The position numbers and the translations under genes were made by a program. Under the pieces are notes generated by a model that worked only from the letters and a program-made list of their open reading frames with translations, was not told where the DNA came from and ran no database searches. From Candidatus Izemoplasmatales bacterium (GTDB lineage: Bacteria > Bacillota_I > Bacilli_A > Izemoplasmatales > Hujiaoplasmataceae): a stretch of DNA of 23,157 bases. The DNA lies in NCBI GenBank assembly GCA_041649275.1, contig JBAZNL010000023.1, positions 1 to 23,157 of the forward strand, given 5' to 3'. Below are positions 1 through 7,013 of this stretch, piece after piece (position 1 is the stretch's first letter; each line of letters begins with the position of its first letter).

Positions 1-311
1 ATGTGGGTCTCGGCGCTGACGAGGTCGCCGACCTTGACGAGGGTGACGTCGCTGCCGACCTTGACGATGCGTCCGGAGAATTCGTGTCCGACGGTGAGCG
101 GGAGATGAAGCCGCTTCTTCGACCATTCGTCGTATCGCCAGATGTGCAGGTCGGTCCCGCAGAACGAGGCCATCGCCACGTGGACCAGGACCTCGTGGGG
201 TCCGAGGTCCGTCGAGATCGTCTTCTCGACGATCGAGAAACCCTGTTCCGGCCGGTCCTTGACGACCGCCGTCATCGTGATCGTAGTTCGTGTTTCGGTA
301 TAGTCCTTCAT
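1..311 (-). CDS. tdh: L-threonine 3-dehydrogenase-like zinc alcohol dehydrogenase (N-terminal part)
   Basis: The gene starts at 311 and runs off the left edge; about 103 residues are visible. It is the GroES-like N-terminal domain of a medium-chain zinc dehydrogenase. Cys51-Gly-Thr-Asp-Leu-His56 and Gly-His76-Glu77 match the catalytic zinc ligands of the family. The stretch WRYDEWSKK directly after the zinc Cys/His motif resembles the NWDEWS segment of threonine dehydrogenases, which oxidise L-threonine to 2-amino-3-ketobutyrate with NAD. The start is supported by AAGGGG seven bases upstream of the ATG. A TATAAT box and a cre-like box lie just upstream, and the gene stands alone behind a terminator. 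The NAD-binding domain is outside the window, so a sorbitol- or butanediol-dehydrogenase-type activity cannot be excluded. Confidence 0.75.
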   Translation of the reverse strand, partial: MKDYTETRTTITMTAVVKDRPEQGFSIVEKTISTDLGPHEVLVHVAMASFCGTDLHIWRYDEWSKKRLHLPLTVGHEFSGRIVKVGSDVTLVKVGDLVSAETH

Positions 312-339
312 GCGTACGCCCCTTCTGTTCCTCTCTCTT

Positions 340-368
340 TACAAGCGCTTTCAGCCATAAACATTATA
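340..368 (-). promoter_or_regulatory. -10 box and cre-like operator of the tdh-like gene
   Basis: TATAAT lies at 363-368 on the minus strand. Just downstream, at 340-353, is TGAAAGCGCTTGTA, which fits the CcpA cre consensus TGWAARCGYTWNCW with one mismatch (T for C at position 13). With transcription starting near 356, the box would sit over the first transcribed bases, a usual place for repression. No good -35 is seen. Confidence 0.5.
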
Positions 369-403
369 TCATCTTTCACCCGCGGAAAAACACGGAAAAT
401 CGG

Positions 404-432
404 TGAAAAGAAAGACGCCGCTTTCAGCGGCG
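404..432 (-). terminator. Rho-independent terminator after the acetyltransferase/Nudix operon
   Basis: On the minus strand a perfect 7-bp stem, CGCCGCT/AGCGGCG, has a GAA loop and is followed by TCTTTCTTTT. It lies about 20 bases past the stop of the 490-residue protein and separates that operon from the tdh-like gene. Confidence 0.85.
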
Positions 433-453
433 CCGAGGGGGGTCTTCCGTCGC

Positions 454-1926
454 TCAGAAGTCCATCGCGAACCCGGCGGAAACGGTCTTCTCGCCGTCTC
501 GGAACCGTTCGGAATAGGTCGCGCGGTACTTCATGAGGATCGGGGCGAGGCCGCGGACGGCGTTTCTAACGATCCGCTTGTCCAAGATCAGGAAATGGAA
601 CACGGTGCGTCGCTCGCAGAGCATGATCGAATACGGCACCGACCCGCCGGCGAAGTGGAGGCGGCGGTTCAACAGCGCGTCGAAGCGGTTCGCGAGATCC
701 TTCCCCGACCCCGCGTCGGGGGCGGCGTCGAGGATGATCCGGCCGATCCCGACGCCGGCGGAGAAGACGTCGCGGATCACCGTCGCCTCCCAGTAGAGCA
801 GGTCCTCGTCGAGTTCCATGAAGCAGGTGTGGACCACCTTGACATCGGCGAGTTCGCCGACGGGATCCTCCTCCGAGAGATCGAAGTATTCGTAGAAGCA
901 CTGCGGCGAGTCAAGTCCGCTTCGGTCCGCTTCCCGCGAATAGGCCTCGTCGACGATGTTCTCGTAGGCTTTGACGGAGACGCGGTGGTATGCCGGATCG
1001 TCGACGTCGATCGCCTTCTCGTGGTAATCGAGGTCGAAGCCCGAGTCGTCGACGAAGCGGATCGAGTTCATCGCGCCCATCAGCTTGTGCTCGCCCATCT
1101 TCTCGCAGAGGTAGAGGAAGGCGTCGTCGGGTGCCGAGTCCTTCGAGGCGTCGGGGACGAGGATCGAGAGGTCGAACCGCGGCCGGTCGATCCGAACCGG
1201 CTGGAAAAGGACCTCCGGCGGCCGCCGGTCGATCCGGTCGGCTTTGCCCTCGTCGAGACGCTTGTAAAGCCCCTTCGGGAAGGACGAGAGGACGTCGATC
1301 CGCTCGGTGAAGTCGGACGGGGCGGTGTAGGCGAGGTACTGGGCGACGAGGTGGAGGAAGTCGTTTCCGCCGCCGGAGAACATCAGGACCGGCTTGTCTT
1401 CCTTCATCCCGGCGCCGACGAAGACGTCGGGGATCGAGAAGCGGAGTCGGTCGACTTCGCGTGCGAAACGCTGGAATCGTCCCCTGGCCGCAAGTTCGGA
1501 CAGCTTCGGGAGGATCCCCCGGAGCCGCCGCCAGAAGGCCGAAGAGTAGAACAGGAAGCCGGGGTCGAAGCCGCGCTCGTAGAGCGGGCAATGGTCCAGC
1601 ATGTCGAGCGCCGGACAGCGCTCCATCCCGCGGTCGTGCGCGCCGCCCTTCCAGCGGCATCCCTGGCACTTCTTCTCCGCTTCGGACAGTTTCCTTTCGA
1701 ACGTTTCGGACGGCAGGACCTCGACCTCGACCGTCGCGCAGAGGTCGTCGAGGAGGACGCTTGCGGCTTCGTCCGCGCCTTCGCGGAAGACGGGCGCGCA
1801 GGCGTGCTCCTGCTTCAGCTTCGCGAGCGCGACCGGACGCATAAGGTCGGCCGTCTTCAGGAAGACGTCCGGATCGTTTCCCTCGGGGAGGAGGTAATAA
1901 TCGCCGTCGTGCCAGAGCGCCTTCAT
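454..1926 (-). CDS. Hypothetical protein with a four-cysteine cluster (490 aa)
   Basis: I do not recognise this family. The protein is soluble and acidic, with no signal peptide or membrane segment. Its clearest motif is a cysteine cluster, C87-x2-C90 followed by C104 and C113, inside a basic/aromatic stretch (residues 85-120), which could bind a metal. The C-terminal half is rich in Asp and aromatic residues. It is the last gene of an operon, four bases after the Nudix stop, with GGAG eight bases before the ATG, so it is probably translated together with the Nudix hydrolase and the acetyltransferase. A strong terminator follows. The context gives no specific function. Confidence 0.8.
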   Translation of the reverse strand: MKALWHDGDYYLLPEGNDPDVFLKTADLMRPVALAKLKQEHACAPVFREGADEAASVLLDDLCATVEVEVLPSETFERKLSEAEKKCQGCRWKGGAHDRGMERCPALDMLDHCPLYERGFDPGFLFYSSAFWRRLRGILPKLSELAARGRFQRFAREVDRLRFSIPDVFVGAGMKEDKPVLMFSGGGNDFLHLVAQYLAYTAPSDFTERIDVLSSFPKGLYKRLDEGKADRIDRRPPEVLFQPVRIDRPRFDLSILVPDASKDSAPDDAFLYLCEKMGEHKLMGAMNSIRFVDDSGFDLDYHEKAIDVDDPAYHRVSVKAYENIVDEAYSREADRSGLDSPQCFYEYFDLSEEDPVGELADVKVVHTCFMELDEDLLYWEATVIRDVFSAGVGIGRIILDAAPDAGSGKDLANRFDALLNRRLHFAGGSVPYSIMLCERRTVFHFLILDKRIVRNAVRGLAPILMKYRATYSERFRDGEKTVSAGFAMDF

Positions 1927-1930
1927 CGGT

Positions 1931-2449
1931 TCAGCTCCGGCGAACGCCCATGGCGTCCGCGACGAAGCCCAGGTATTCGTCGAGCCGCTTCGCGATCGGG
2001 GCGGCGACGTCGCCCGTGCGGCACATCTCCGTGAAGACCTCGGGCGTGACGAGCTTCCAGTCGACGGTCTCGCCGTCCTGGAGCCGGATGTCTTCGGAAC
2101 GCACCTCGCGCACGGCGACGAAGGTGCGGAAATGGGTGTTCCCGAGCATCGCGAAAGAGGCGACCAGCCTGAGGTCGTCCCGACGAACGACGAGGCCGGT
2201 CTCCTCGCCGAGTTCCCGGACCGCGGCGGTGACGGCGTCCTCGCCCTGAAGGGCGGACCCGCCGGTGATCTCCCACTTGAGCGGGAAGGTCTTGCGCGGA
2301 TCGCGCCGCGTCAGGAGCATCTTTCCGTCGGGCGTGAGGGTCAGCACCTCGACCACGAGGTGGTACCATCCCGTCGGAATCGGACGGTCGCGTTCGATTG
2401 CGCCGACGAGCAGATTGAAGTCGATGTCGTATGCGTCCCAGAGTTCCAT
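1931..2449 (-). CDS. Nudix hydrolase (IDI-like subgroup)
   Basis: A 172-residue protein with a complete Nudix box, G-x5-E-x7-RE-x2-EE-x-GL, at about residues 64-86; its Glu residues bind the divalent metal used to hydrolyse a nucleoside diphosphate linked to another group. The opening ELWDAYDIDFN and the GWYHLVVEV segment are typical of Nudix proteins annotated near isopentenyl-diphosphate isomerase. Such proteins are common in Firmicutes and usually have unknown substrates. AAAGGA five bases before the ATG supports the start. It lies 19 bases after the acetyltransferase stop and 4 bases before the next gene, so the three form one operon. The fold is clear but the substrate is not. Confidence 0.88.
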   Translation of the reverse strand: MELWDAYDIDFNLLVGAIERDRPIPTGWYHLVVEVLTLTPDGKMLLTRRDPRKTFPLKWEITGGSALQGEDAVTAAVRELGEETGLVVRRDDLRLVASFAMLGNTHFRTFVAVREVRSEDIRLQDGETVDWKLVTPEVFTEMCRTGDVAAPIAKRLDEYLGFVADAMGVRRS

Positions 2450-2468
2450 AGGTGTCCTTTCTTCCCAT

Positions 2469-3023
2469 TCACGGATTGCGAATGCGCTTGGCGAGCCAGA
2501 TGTCGGGTTTCCCGAAGCCGTTGGCGTCGGGAATCACCCCGACGATCTTATACTCCATCTTCACGTAGAATCCGTACGGATGGCGGTTGAAGTTTTCGAT
2601 GTGTTCGATCCGCTCGAAGGTGCGGTCGTAGAGGTCGCAGCCATAGAGCGAGGTCGTCCCGAACTCGTCGTCCGAGCCGAGGTAGATCGTGATCCCGCCG
2701 TGGTTCGCGACTTCGGCCTCGAGCGCCCTGATCAGCGCCGTGCCGACGCCGCGCGAGCGGTATTCCCGCGCGACCATGATCGGATGGAGTTCCCATCCCG
2801 TGGTGCCGTACTGCGGGATCGCGCCGACGAAGCCGACGAGGCGGCCGCCGGATACGGCCGCGATCGCGACGCGGTCGTCCGCGAGGCATTCGTCCGCCTC
2901 TTCGGGACCGATGTCGGCGTAGGTATGGGGGAAGACGGCCGCAAACATCGCGGCCAGTTCATGGCGCATGCAGGCGTCTTCGCGGGGAAACGTGACGACG
3001 TCGATCCGTCCGTTCTTCTCCAT
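2469..3023 (-). CDS. GNAT acetyltransferase, AAC(6')-Ia-like
   Basis: A 184-residue GNAT protein. The acetyl-CoA loop is R-x2-G-x-G in RSRGVGTA (about residues 89-96). The motifs WELHP (77-81), LGSDDE (115-120), HPY-x-FY (148-153) and VIPDANG followed by KPDIW (163-176) follow in order the same motifs I know from aminoglycoside 6'-N-acetyltransferase AAC(6')-Ia, and the length is the same. Relatives occur widely on Firmicutes chromosomes and many are not shown to give resistance, so the native substrate may be another amine. The start is set by AAGGAGGG eight bases before the ATG. It is the first gene of a three-gene operon, followed by the Nudix hydrolase. Confidence 0.85.
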   Translation of the reverse strand: MEKNGRIDVVTFPREDACMRHELAAMFAAVFPHTYADIGPEEADECLADDRVAIAAVSGGRLVGFVGAIPQYGTTGWELHPIMVAREYRSRGVGTALIRALEAEVANHGGITIYLGSDDEFGTTSLYGCDLYDRTFERIEHIENFNRHPYGFYVKMEYKIVGVIPDANGFGKPDIWLAKRIRNP

Positions 3024-3053
3024 GCGTCGATCCCTCCTTCTCGGGTCGTATCC

Positions 3054-3059
3054 ATTTTA
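3054..3059 (-). promoter_or_regulatory. Candidate -10 box of the acetyltransferase operon
   Basis: TAAAAT on the minus strand lies 31 bases before the ATG at 3023, which gives a leader of about 24 bases. No convincing -35 hexamer is present at 16-18 bases, so the promoter may need an activator. Confidence 0.4.
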
Positions 3060-3113
3060 CCATCGAATGGAAGAAAACGCATCACGGATTCGGTTCCCGA
3101 ACGCAGGAAAGAC

Positions 3114-3156
3114 ATGTGAAACATTTGCCCGTTTCGGCCGCCGGTTTGTTTCACAT
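3114..3156. repeat. Inverted repeat ATGTGAAACA-N23-TGTTTCACAT
   Basis: Two perfect 10-bp inverted arms at 3114-3123 and 3147-3156 are separated by 23 bases, so their centres are 33 bases (about three helical turns) apart. There is no T-tract, so it is not a terminator. It lies about 55-100 bases upstream of the acetyltransferase -10 box. It could be a two-site operator or a hairpin in a read-through transcript. The rest of 3024-3363 holds only the -10 box and the terminator. Confidence 0.5.
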
Positions 3157-3190
3157 TTCGGTTCGACGGCGGATGCGTCAAAACGAATCG

Positions 3191-3221
3191 AAGAAAAGAA
3201 ATACGCCGCCTGACGGCGACG
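3191..3221 (-). terminator. Rho-independent terminator, probably of the lipoprotein gene
   Basis: On the minus strand the stem GTCGCC/GGCGGC with loop GTCA is followed by GTATTTCTTTTCTTC. It lies about 140 bases beyond the lipoprotein stop. The stem and tail closely resemble the tRNA-Gly terminator at 5442-5470. Confidence 0.75.
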
Positions 3222-3363
3222 TACTGGATCACTGAATCGATTCCCATCTCGTTCTACCGGCAATCCGGACAGGGAGTGAATTCCATCGCCCACATCGGCT
3301 CATGATGTCCATACGGGAGACGGACGGTCGGGGATGAGCGATTCGCGACGATGCATGACCGGC

Positions 3364-5205
3364 CTATGGACGATAGGTGAAGGTTGCATTCACGACATCG
3401 TCGGCCGACCAGTCGACCACGTCATAAATTCTCAGCAGGAACCGGACGGCGGTGACGATGTCGATGTCGCATTCCGCGAAATCGGACTCGTAGAAATCGA
3501 TCGTGGTGACGTACTTGCTTCCGGGTACCAGGCTGGATGCCCAGTACGGATCGATCGCGAAGCCGTTGACCGCGACGTCGTCCCATGTGAACATCAGTTC
3601 CGCGTCGGTCTTGTTTTCGAGGAATACGGTGAGGATGTAATCCCCGTCGTCGTCGAACGATTCGATGATGACGAACGTCACCGACTCGTCGTCGAGGACG
3701 ACGAATTCCGCATCGCCCGAGGGTCGCGCAGGCGACACGACCTCATCTTCCGTCAGGCCGGTCGGATAGATGACGAATCTACCGTCGATCAGATCGTCCG
3801 CCATCCAGTCGTCGTCGTCGTCATAGATCCTGACGTACAATTCGATCTTGTCCGCGGAGACGATTCCGGAATCCCGGAACCCGGATTCCGACAGATGAAT
3901 CGTCGTGACGGCCTTCGAACCGGGATACAGCGCGCATGCCCAGAACGAGCTGATTAGGTACCCGTTCACGACCACGTCATCGACGGTGAACATCATCGTC
4001 TGTTCGGTCGACTTGTTCTCGATGTACACGTCCAGGGAATAACCCCATATGTCGTCTATGTACGTGTCGAAGACGACGAAGGTTGCATGGTCATCGTCGA
4101 CGAGGACGGCCTCGCTCGGGCTTGTCGGTCGCGCCGGCGACACGACGTCCGCTTCCGACAGCCCCGTCGGATAGATGACGAAACGATCGTTGACGAGATC
4201 GTCCGCAGACCAATCGTCGCTATCGTAGACTCTCAGATACAAGACGACCTGATCCACCGTGACGATACCGGATTTTTCCAGATCCGCCTCGTAGAAATCG
4301 ATCGTGTCGATGGATTTCGTCGCGGCCGGAAGCGAATCGTAGAACCATGCGCTGATGTCGTAACCGTTGACGATCGCGGCATCCAGCACGAACATCAGTT
4401 CCATATCGTCGGTCTTGTTTTCGTAATAGACGGACAGTACGAAATCCCCATCGTCGTCGTATGCCCTCCTGATCGTGATGTTCAGATTCGCGTCATCGAC
4501 GAGAACCTGGTCGCTGATCGGGTAGGCTTCCATTTCCCTCAAGGCTTGATAGGTCGCGTCCCCCGTGACGGCGACGATCGTCGGCGACCACCCCGAGTAA
4601 TCCCACTGGTCGGTATCCTCGGGCAATGCATGCGTCGGGGTCGACCCGTAGGCGACCCGGGTGGTGTCGATCACGACATCGTCGGCACCGATCCATGTGA
4701 CCGTATATTGTTTCACTTCCCTCACGGCGGTGTAGGTGCAATCGTCCGTGACGGACGTCAGCGTGGGAGTCCATCCCAGATAGCGCCATTGATTCGTGTC
4801 CTGCGGCAGCGCATGGGAGGCGATTGATCCGTATATCGCATCGGTTCGCTCGAGGACCGCACCGTCGCCGTCCCTCCAGGTCACGCGATACTCTCTCGGC
4901 GCCCCTTGTTCGAACTCCGCGACGTACTTCTGGTCCCGGGTCGCGGCGACGATCGCGGGAGACCATCCGGTAAAGGCGTATTGATACTGCGCATCGGATT
5001 TCACCGGCGTTACGCCATCGTACAGGGGCGTCGATCCCTCCTCGACGTTTCGGTCGGTTTCCACGATCACGCCTTCGACTTCCCAGACGATCGTGTACGT
5101 CGTCGTGCTCGGTTCGGTCGTCATCTGAAGGCCGCACGCCGACAACACGAGAACCAATCCCGCGATCAGCGGAATGCCCAGCCTTTGAGTCCATGTCTTC
5201 ATCAT
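3364..5205 (-). CDS. Surface lipoprotein with three InlB-like repeats and a triplicated acidic module
   Basis: The chosen ATG at 5205 lies six bases after GGAGG (plus-strand 5212-5216); a TTG at 5232 has no such site. The protein has about 613 residues. A hydrophobic signal ends in the lipobox LSAC, with the lipidated Cys at about residue 24, so it should be anchored on the outer face of the membrane. Three repeats of about 60 residues (about 37-98, 105-162, 166-223), each with a Y-x-V-x-W start and a GW(S/T)P core, match the Listeria-Bacteroides (InlB B-type) repeat. They are followed by three copies of a module of about 115-130 residues (from about 231, 366 and 498), each with ENK(T/S), VNG(Y/F), an SK/VTTI-type strand, a (Y/L)(L/V)R(V/I)YD strand and an aspartate-rich D-W-x-ADD loop. 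No catalytic motif is seen; adhesion or ligand binding is a guess. It is a single-gene unit. Confidence 0.85.
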   Translation of the reverse strand: MMKTWTQRLGIPLIAGLVLVLSACGLQMTTEPSTTTYTIVWEVEGVIVETDRNVEEGSTPLYDGVTPVKSDAQYQYAFTGWSPAIVAATRDQKYVAEFEQGAPREYRVTWRDGDGAVLERTDAIYGSIASHALPQDTNQWRYLGWTPTLTSVTDDCTYTAVREVKQYTVTWIGADDVVIDTTRVAYGSTPTHALPEDTDQWDYSGWSPTIVAVTGDATYQALREMEAYPISDQVLVDDANLNITIRRAYDDDGDFVLSVYYENKTDDMELMFVLDAAIVNGYDISAWFYDSLPAATKSIDTIDFYEADLEKSGIVTVDQVVLYLRVYDSDDWSADDLVNDRFVIYPTGLSEADVVSPARPTSPSEAVLVDDDHATFVVFDTYIDDIWGYSLDVYIENKSTEQTMMFTVDDVVVNGYLISSFWACALYPGSKAVTTIHLSESGFRDSGIVSADKIELYVRIYDDDDDWMADDLIDGRFVIYPTGLTEDEVVSPARPSGDAEFVVLDDESVTFVIIESFDDDGDYILTVFLENKTDAELMFTWDDVAVNGFAIDPYWASSLVPGSKYVTTIDFYESDFAECDIDIVTAVRFLLRIYDVVDWSADDVVNATFTYRP

Positions 5206-5273
5206 CGTCATCCTCCGCGCATCATTTCGCAATCAGTCGGTAAAAACGAAAGATTTCTGCATCCACATGTTCT

Positions 5274-5279
5274 ATTGTA
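5274..5279 (-). promoter_or_regulatory. Extended -10 promoter of the lipoprotein gene
   Basis: TGATACAAT on the minus strand gives TACAAT with the TGN extension. It lies about 69 bases before the chosen ATG. The -35 position (ATATAA at 17 bases) is poor, as is usual for extended -10 promoters. Confidence 0.5.
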
Positions 5280-5441
5280 TCACTTGTGGTGTGGAATTAT
5301 ATCCATCGTCGTGGGGATTCGATCCTGTTTCGCAACGATCCCGCGGCCACACGAATCATCCCGGTTCGAAAGCTCGAAACGTTTCCTCGTAATCGTTCTT
5401 CGATGAGATGCGCCATGGACCACGGTGCCATGCGCGCATGG

Positions 5442-5470
5442 AAAAAGAAAAAACGCCGCCTGTTGGCGAC
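5442..5470 (-). terminator. Rho-independent terminator of tRNA-Gly
   Basis: The stem GTCGCC/GGCGGC with loop AACA is followed by GTTTTTTCTTTTTC on the minus strand. It begins 12 bases after the tRNA CCA end. The stretch 5283-5441 beyond it holds nothing I can recognise. Confidence 0.9.
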
Positions 5471-5482
5471 GTGTTGGTCCGA

Positions 5483-5557
5483 TGGAGCAAGCGAGGGGAA
5501 TCGAACCCCCATCTTCAGCATGGCAAGCTGACATACTAACCGTTGTACTACACCTGC
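5483..5557 (-). tRNA. tRNA-Gly (anticodon GCC)
   Basis: A 75-base cloverleaf on the minus strand. The acceptor stem GCAGGTG pairs with CGCTTGC. The anticodon arm is TCAGC-TTGCCAT-GCTGA, with anticodon GCC. The T arm is GGGGG-TTCGATT-CCCCT, the discriminator is T and the CCA end is encoded. It is a single tRNA with its own promoter upstream and terminator downstream, so it is not part of a tRNA operon. Confidence 0.95.
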
Positions 5558-5581
5558 GTCCTGTCTTTTTACCGCTCTTCT

Positions 5582-5610
5582 ATTTTAACCAATGTGCGGA
5601 AAAAAGGCAA
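5582..5610 (-). promoter_or_regulatory. Promoter of tRNA-Gly
   Basis: TTGCCT at 5605-5610 and TAAAAT at 5582-5587 on the minus strand are separated by exactly 17 bases. The predicted start gives a 5' leader of about 18 bases before the mature tRNA end at 5557. Confidence 0.75.
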
Positions 5611-5681
5611 GTCCTTTGTAAAAACTTTTTATCGCGCGCGCGAACCGCGGGAATCCCTTCCGGGGCGCGGTCGGGGCGTCC

Positions 5682-6920
5682 TCAGGAGGCGGCCGCCGCG
5701 TCCGGCGTCGCCGCCTTGGGCGCACCTGCGCGCCTCAGCCCGCGGTTTGTGACGGTGAAGCCGCCGATCAGAAGCAGGACGGCGCCGCAGAGGACGAGGA
5801 TCGTGCCGATCGGGACGGTGTCGGCGATCGGTCCGAAGACGAGCATCCCGATCGGCATCGCCGACCCGGAGAGCATCCCCATCACGCTGAAGACGCGGCC
5901 CATGTACTCGTGGTCGACCTTCTCCTGCAGCATCACCATCGCCGGGGTGTTGTAGAAGGGGAGGGCGAGCCCCGTCGCGAGCATGAACCCGAGGTAGATC
6001 CAGAAGTTCTCGGAGAGGCCGATCCCGAAGCTCATCGCCGACATCACGCCGAGGGAGACGACCATCGTCGTCATCCGGTTCCTGAAGCCGCCGAGGGCGG
6101 CGACGAGGAAGCCGCCCAGGGTCATCCCGGCGGAGAAGGCGATCTCGATCGCCGAGAGCCGCCAGACCTCGTCCCCGAAGGTGCGGACCACCTGCAGGGG
6201 GGTGAGGAAGGCGAGCGGTGCGATGAAGAACATCACCGTCGTCGTGAAGACGAAGAACGGAATCAGAAAATGGTGTTCCCTGATGTACTTCAGGCCGAGT
6301 TTCATGTCCTTGAGGTAGTCGACCTTGCAGCCGTCGCCGACGCATTCGAGTTTCGGAATCTTCACGAACAGCAAAAGCGTCGCGACCGCGATCGCGGCCG
6401 TGGCGAAGTCGAGAGAGAACATCAGTTCGAGCGAGGTGAACTGGAGGAGGGCGGCGCCGGCGATCGGGGCGATGATCATCGTCGCCGACTGGATTCCGCC
6501 GGCGACCCCCTGCACCTTCATCAGATGTTCCTGGGGGACCATCTTCGGATAGCTCGCGGAGACCGCCGGGGAATGCACCGCCTGGCCGAACGAGCGCAGG
6601 ATCGAGACGGCGAAGAGCACCCAGATCTCGCGGTAGCCGAGGGCGAAGACGACGGCGGTGAGGATCGAGACGACCGCGATCGCGGAATCGGCGATCGCGA
6701 TCATCTTCTTGCGGTCGTAGCGGTCCGCCCACACCCCGGCGAACGGGGCGAGCAGGATCTGGGGGATGAAGCCGCAGAGGATCGAGATCGTCATCATGAC
6801 GCCCGACTGGGTCGTCAGGGTGATGTGCCAGGTGATGGCGTATTGGACCAGCATCGAGCCGAAGAGCGAGACCGTCTGCCCGACGACGAATAGCGTGATG
6901 TTCTTCTTCCAGTCGTTCAT
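5682..6920 (-). CDS. MFS efflux transporter, MefA-like
   Basis: A 412-residue polytopic membrane protein of the major facilitator superfamily. After the N-terminal NDWKKN comes GQTVSLFGSMLVQYAITW. The motif A loop GVWADRYDRKK (62-72) joins helices 2 and 3. The IRSFGQAVHSPA-type segment and order of motifs match the MefA/EntS-like group, which exports macrolides or siderophores by proton antiport. The Ala-rich C-terminal tail is short. Weak AAAGGA lies about ten bases before the ATG. A consensus promoter lies immediately upstream, so it is probably a single-gene unit. Family membership is secure; a drug substrate is only inferred. Confidence 0.85.
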   Translation of the reverse strand: MNDWKKNITLFVVGQTVSLFGSMLVQYAITWHITLTTQSGVMMTISILCGFIPQILLAPFAGVWADRYDRKKMIAIADSAIAVVSILTAVVFALGYREIWVLFAVSILRSFGQAVHSPAVSASYPKMVPQEHLMKVQGVAGGIQSATMIIAPIAGAALLQFTSLELMFSLDFATAAIAVATLLLFVKIPKLECVGDGCKVDYLKDMKLGLKYIREHHFLIPFFVFTTTVMFFIAPLAFLTPLQVVRTFGDEVWRLSAIEIAFSAGMTLGGFLVAALGGFRNRMTTMVVSLGVMSAMSFGIGLSENFWIYLGFMLATGLALPFYNTPAMVMLQEKVDHEYMGRVFSVMGMLSGSAMPIGMLVFGPIADTVPIGTILVLCGAVLLLIGGFTVTNRGLRRAGAPKAATPDAAAAS

Positions 6921-6953
6921 GGGGATTGTTTCCTTTCAAGTCGCACAGGTTCT

Positions 6954-6982
6954 ATTATACATAGAAAGCATCCCCGAGGCAA
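6954..6982 (-). promoter_or_regulatory. Promoter of the MefA-like transporter
   Basis: TTGCCT at 6977-6982 and TATAAT at 6954-6959 on the minus strand are 17 bases apart. The -35 hexamer lies inside the arm and loop of the hairpin at 6971-6999 that follows the ATPase gene, so termination and initiation signals overlap physically. Confidence 0.8.
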
Positions 6983-6999
6983 CGTTTCGGCCTCGGGGA
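6961..6999 (-). terminator. Terminator-like hairpin after the ATPase gene
   Basis: A perfect 10-bp stem TCCCCGAGGC/GCCTCGGGGA with loop CGAAACGTT lies 15 bases past the ATPase stop. The tail TGCTTTCTAT is poor in T, so termination may be partial. Confidence 0.65.
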
Positions 7000-7013
7000 C
7001 GCTTGCGTTTCGG

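Noticed and set aside
403..2034. A plus-strand open frame of 543 codons
   Set aside because: It is antisense to the 490-residue gene, which has a ribosome site, operon spacing and a terminator. The composition is that of a shadow.
3057..3293. A 78-codon minus-strand frame
   Set aside because: It runs through the terminator and the inverted repeat and has no ribosome site.
3191..5470. The similar terminators at 3191-3221 and 5442-5470 as ends of a mobile or duplicated segment
   Set aside because: They share only the stem and tail pattern common to terminators of this genome, and there is no transposase or target duplication. The similarity is better explained by a favoured terminator type.
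5611..5681. A terminator after the MefA-like gene
   Set aside because: The region is rich in CG repeats followed by TAAAAAG and TTTTT, but I could not draw a stable stem next to the T-run with confidence.
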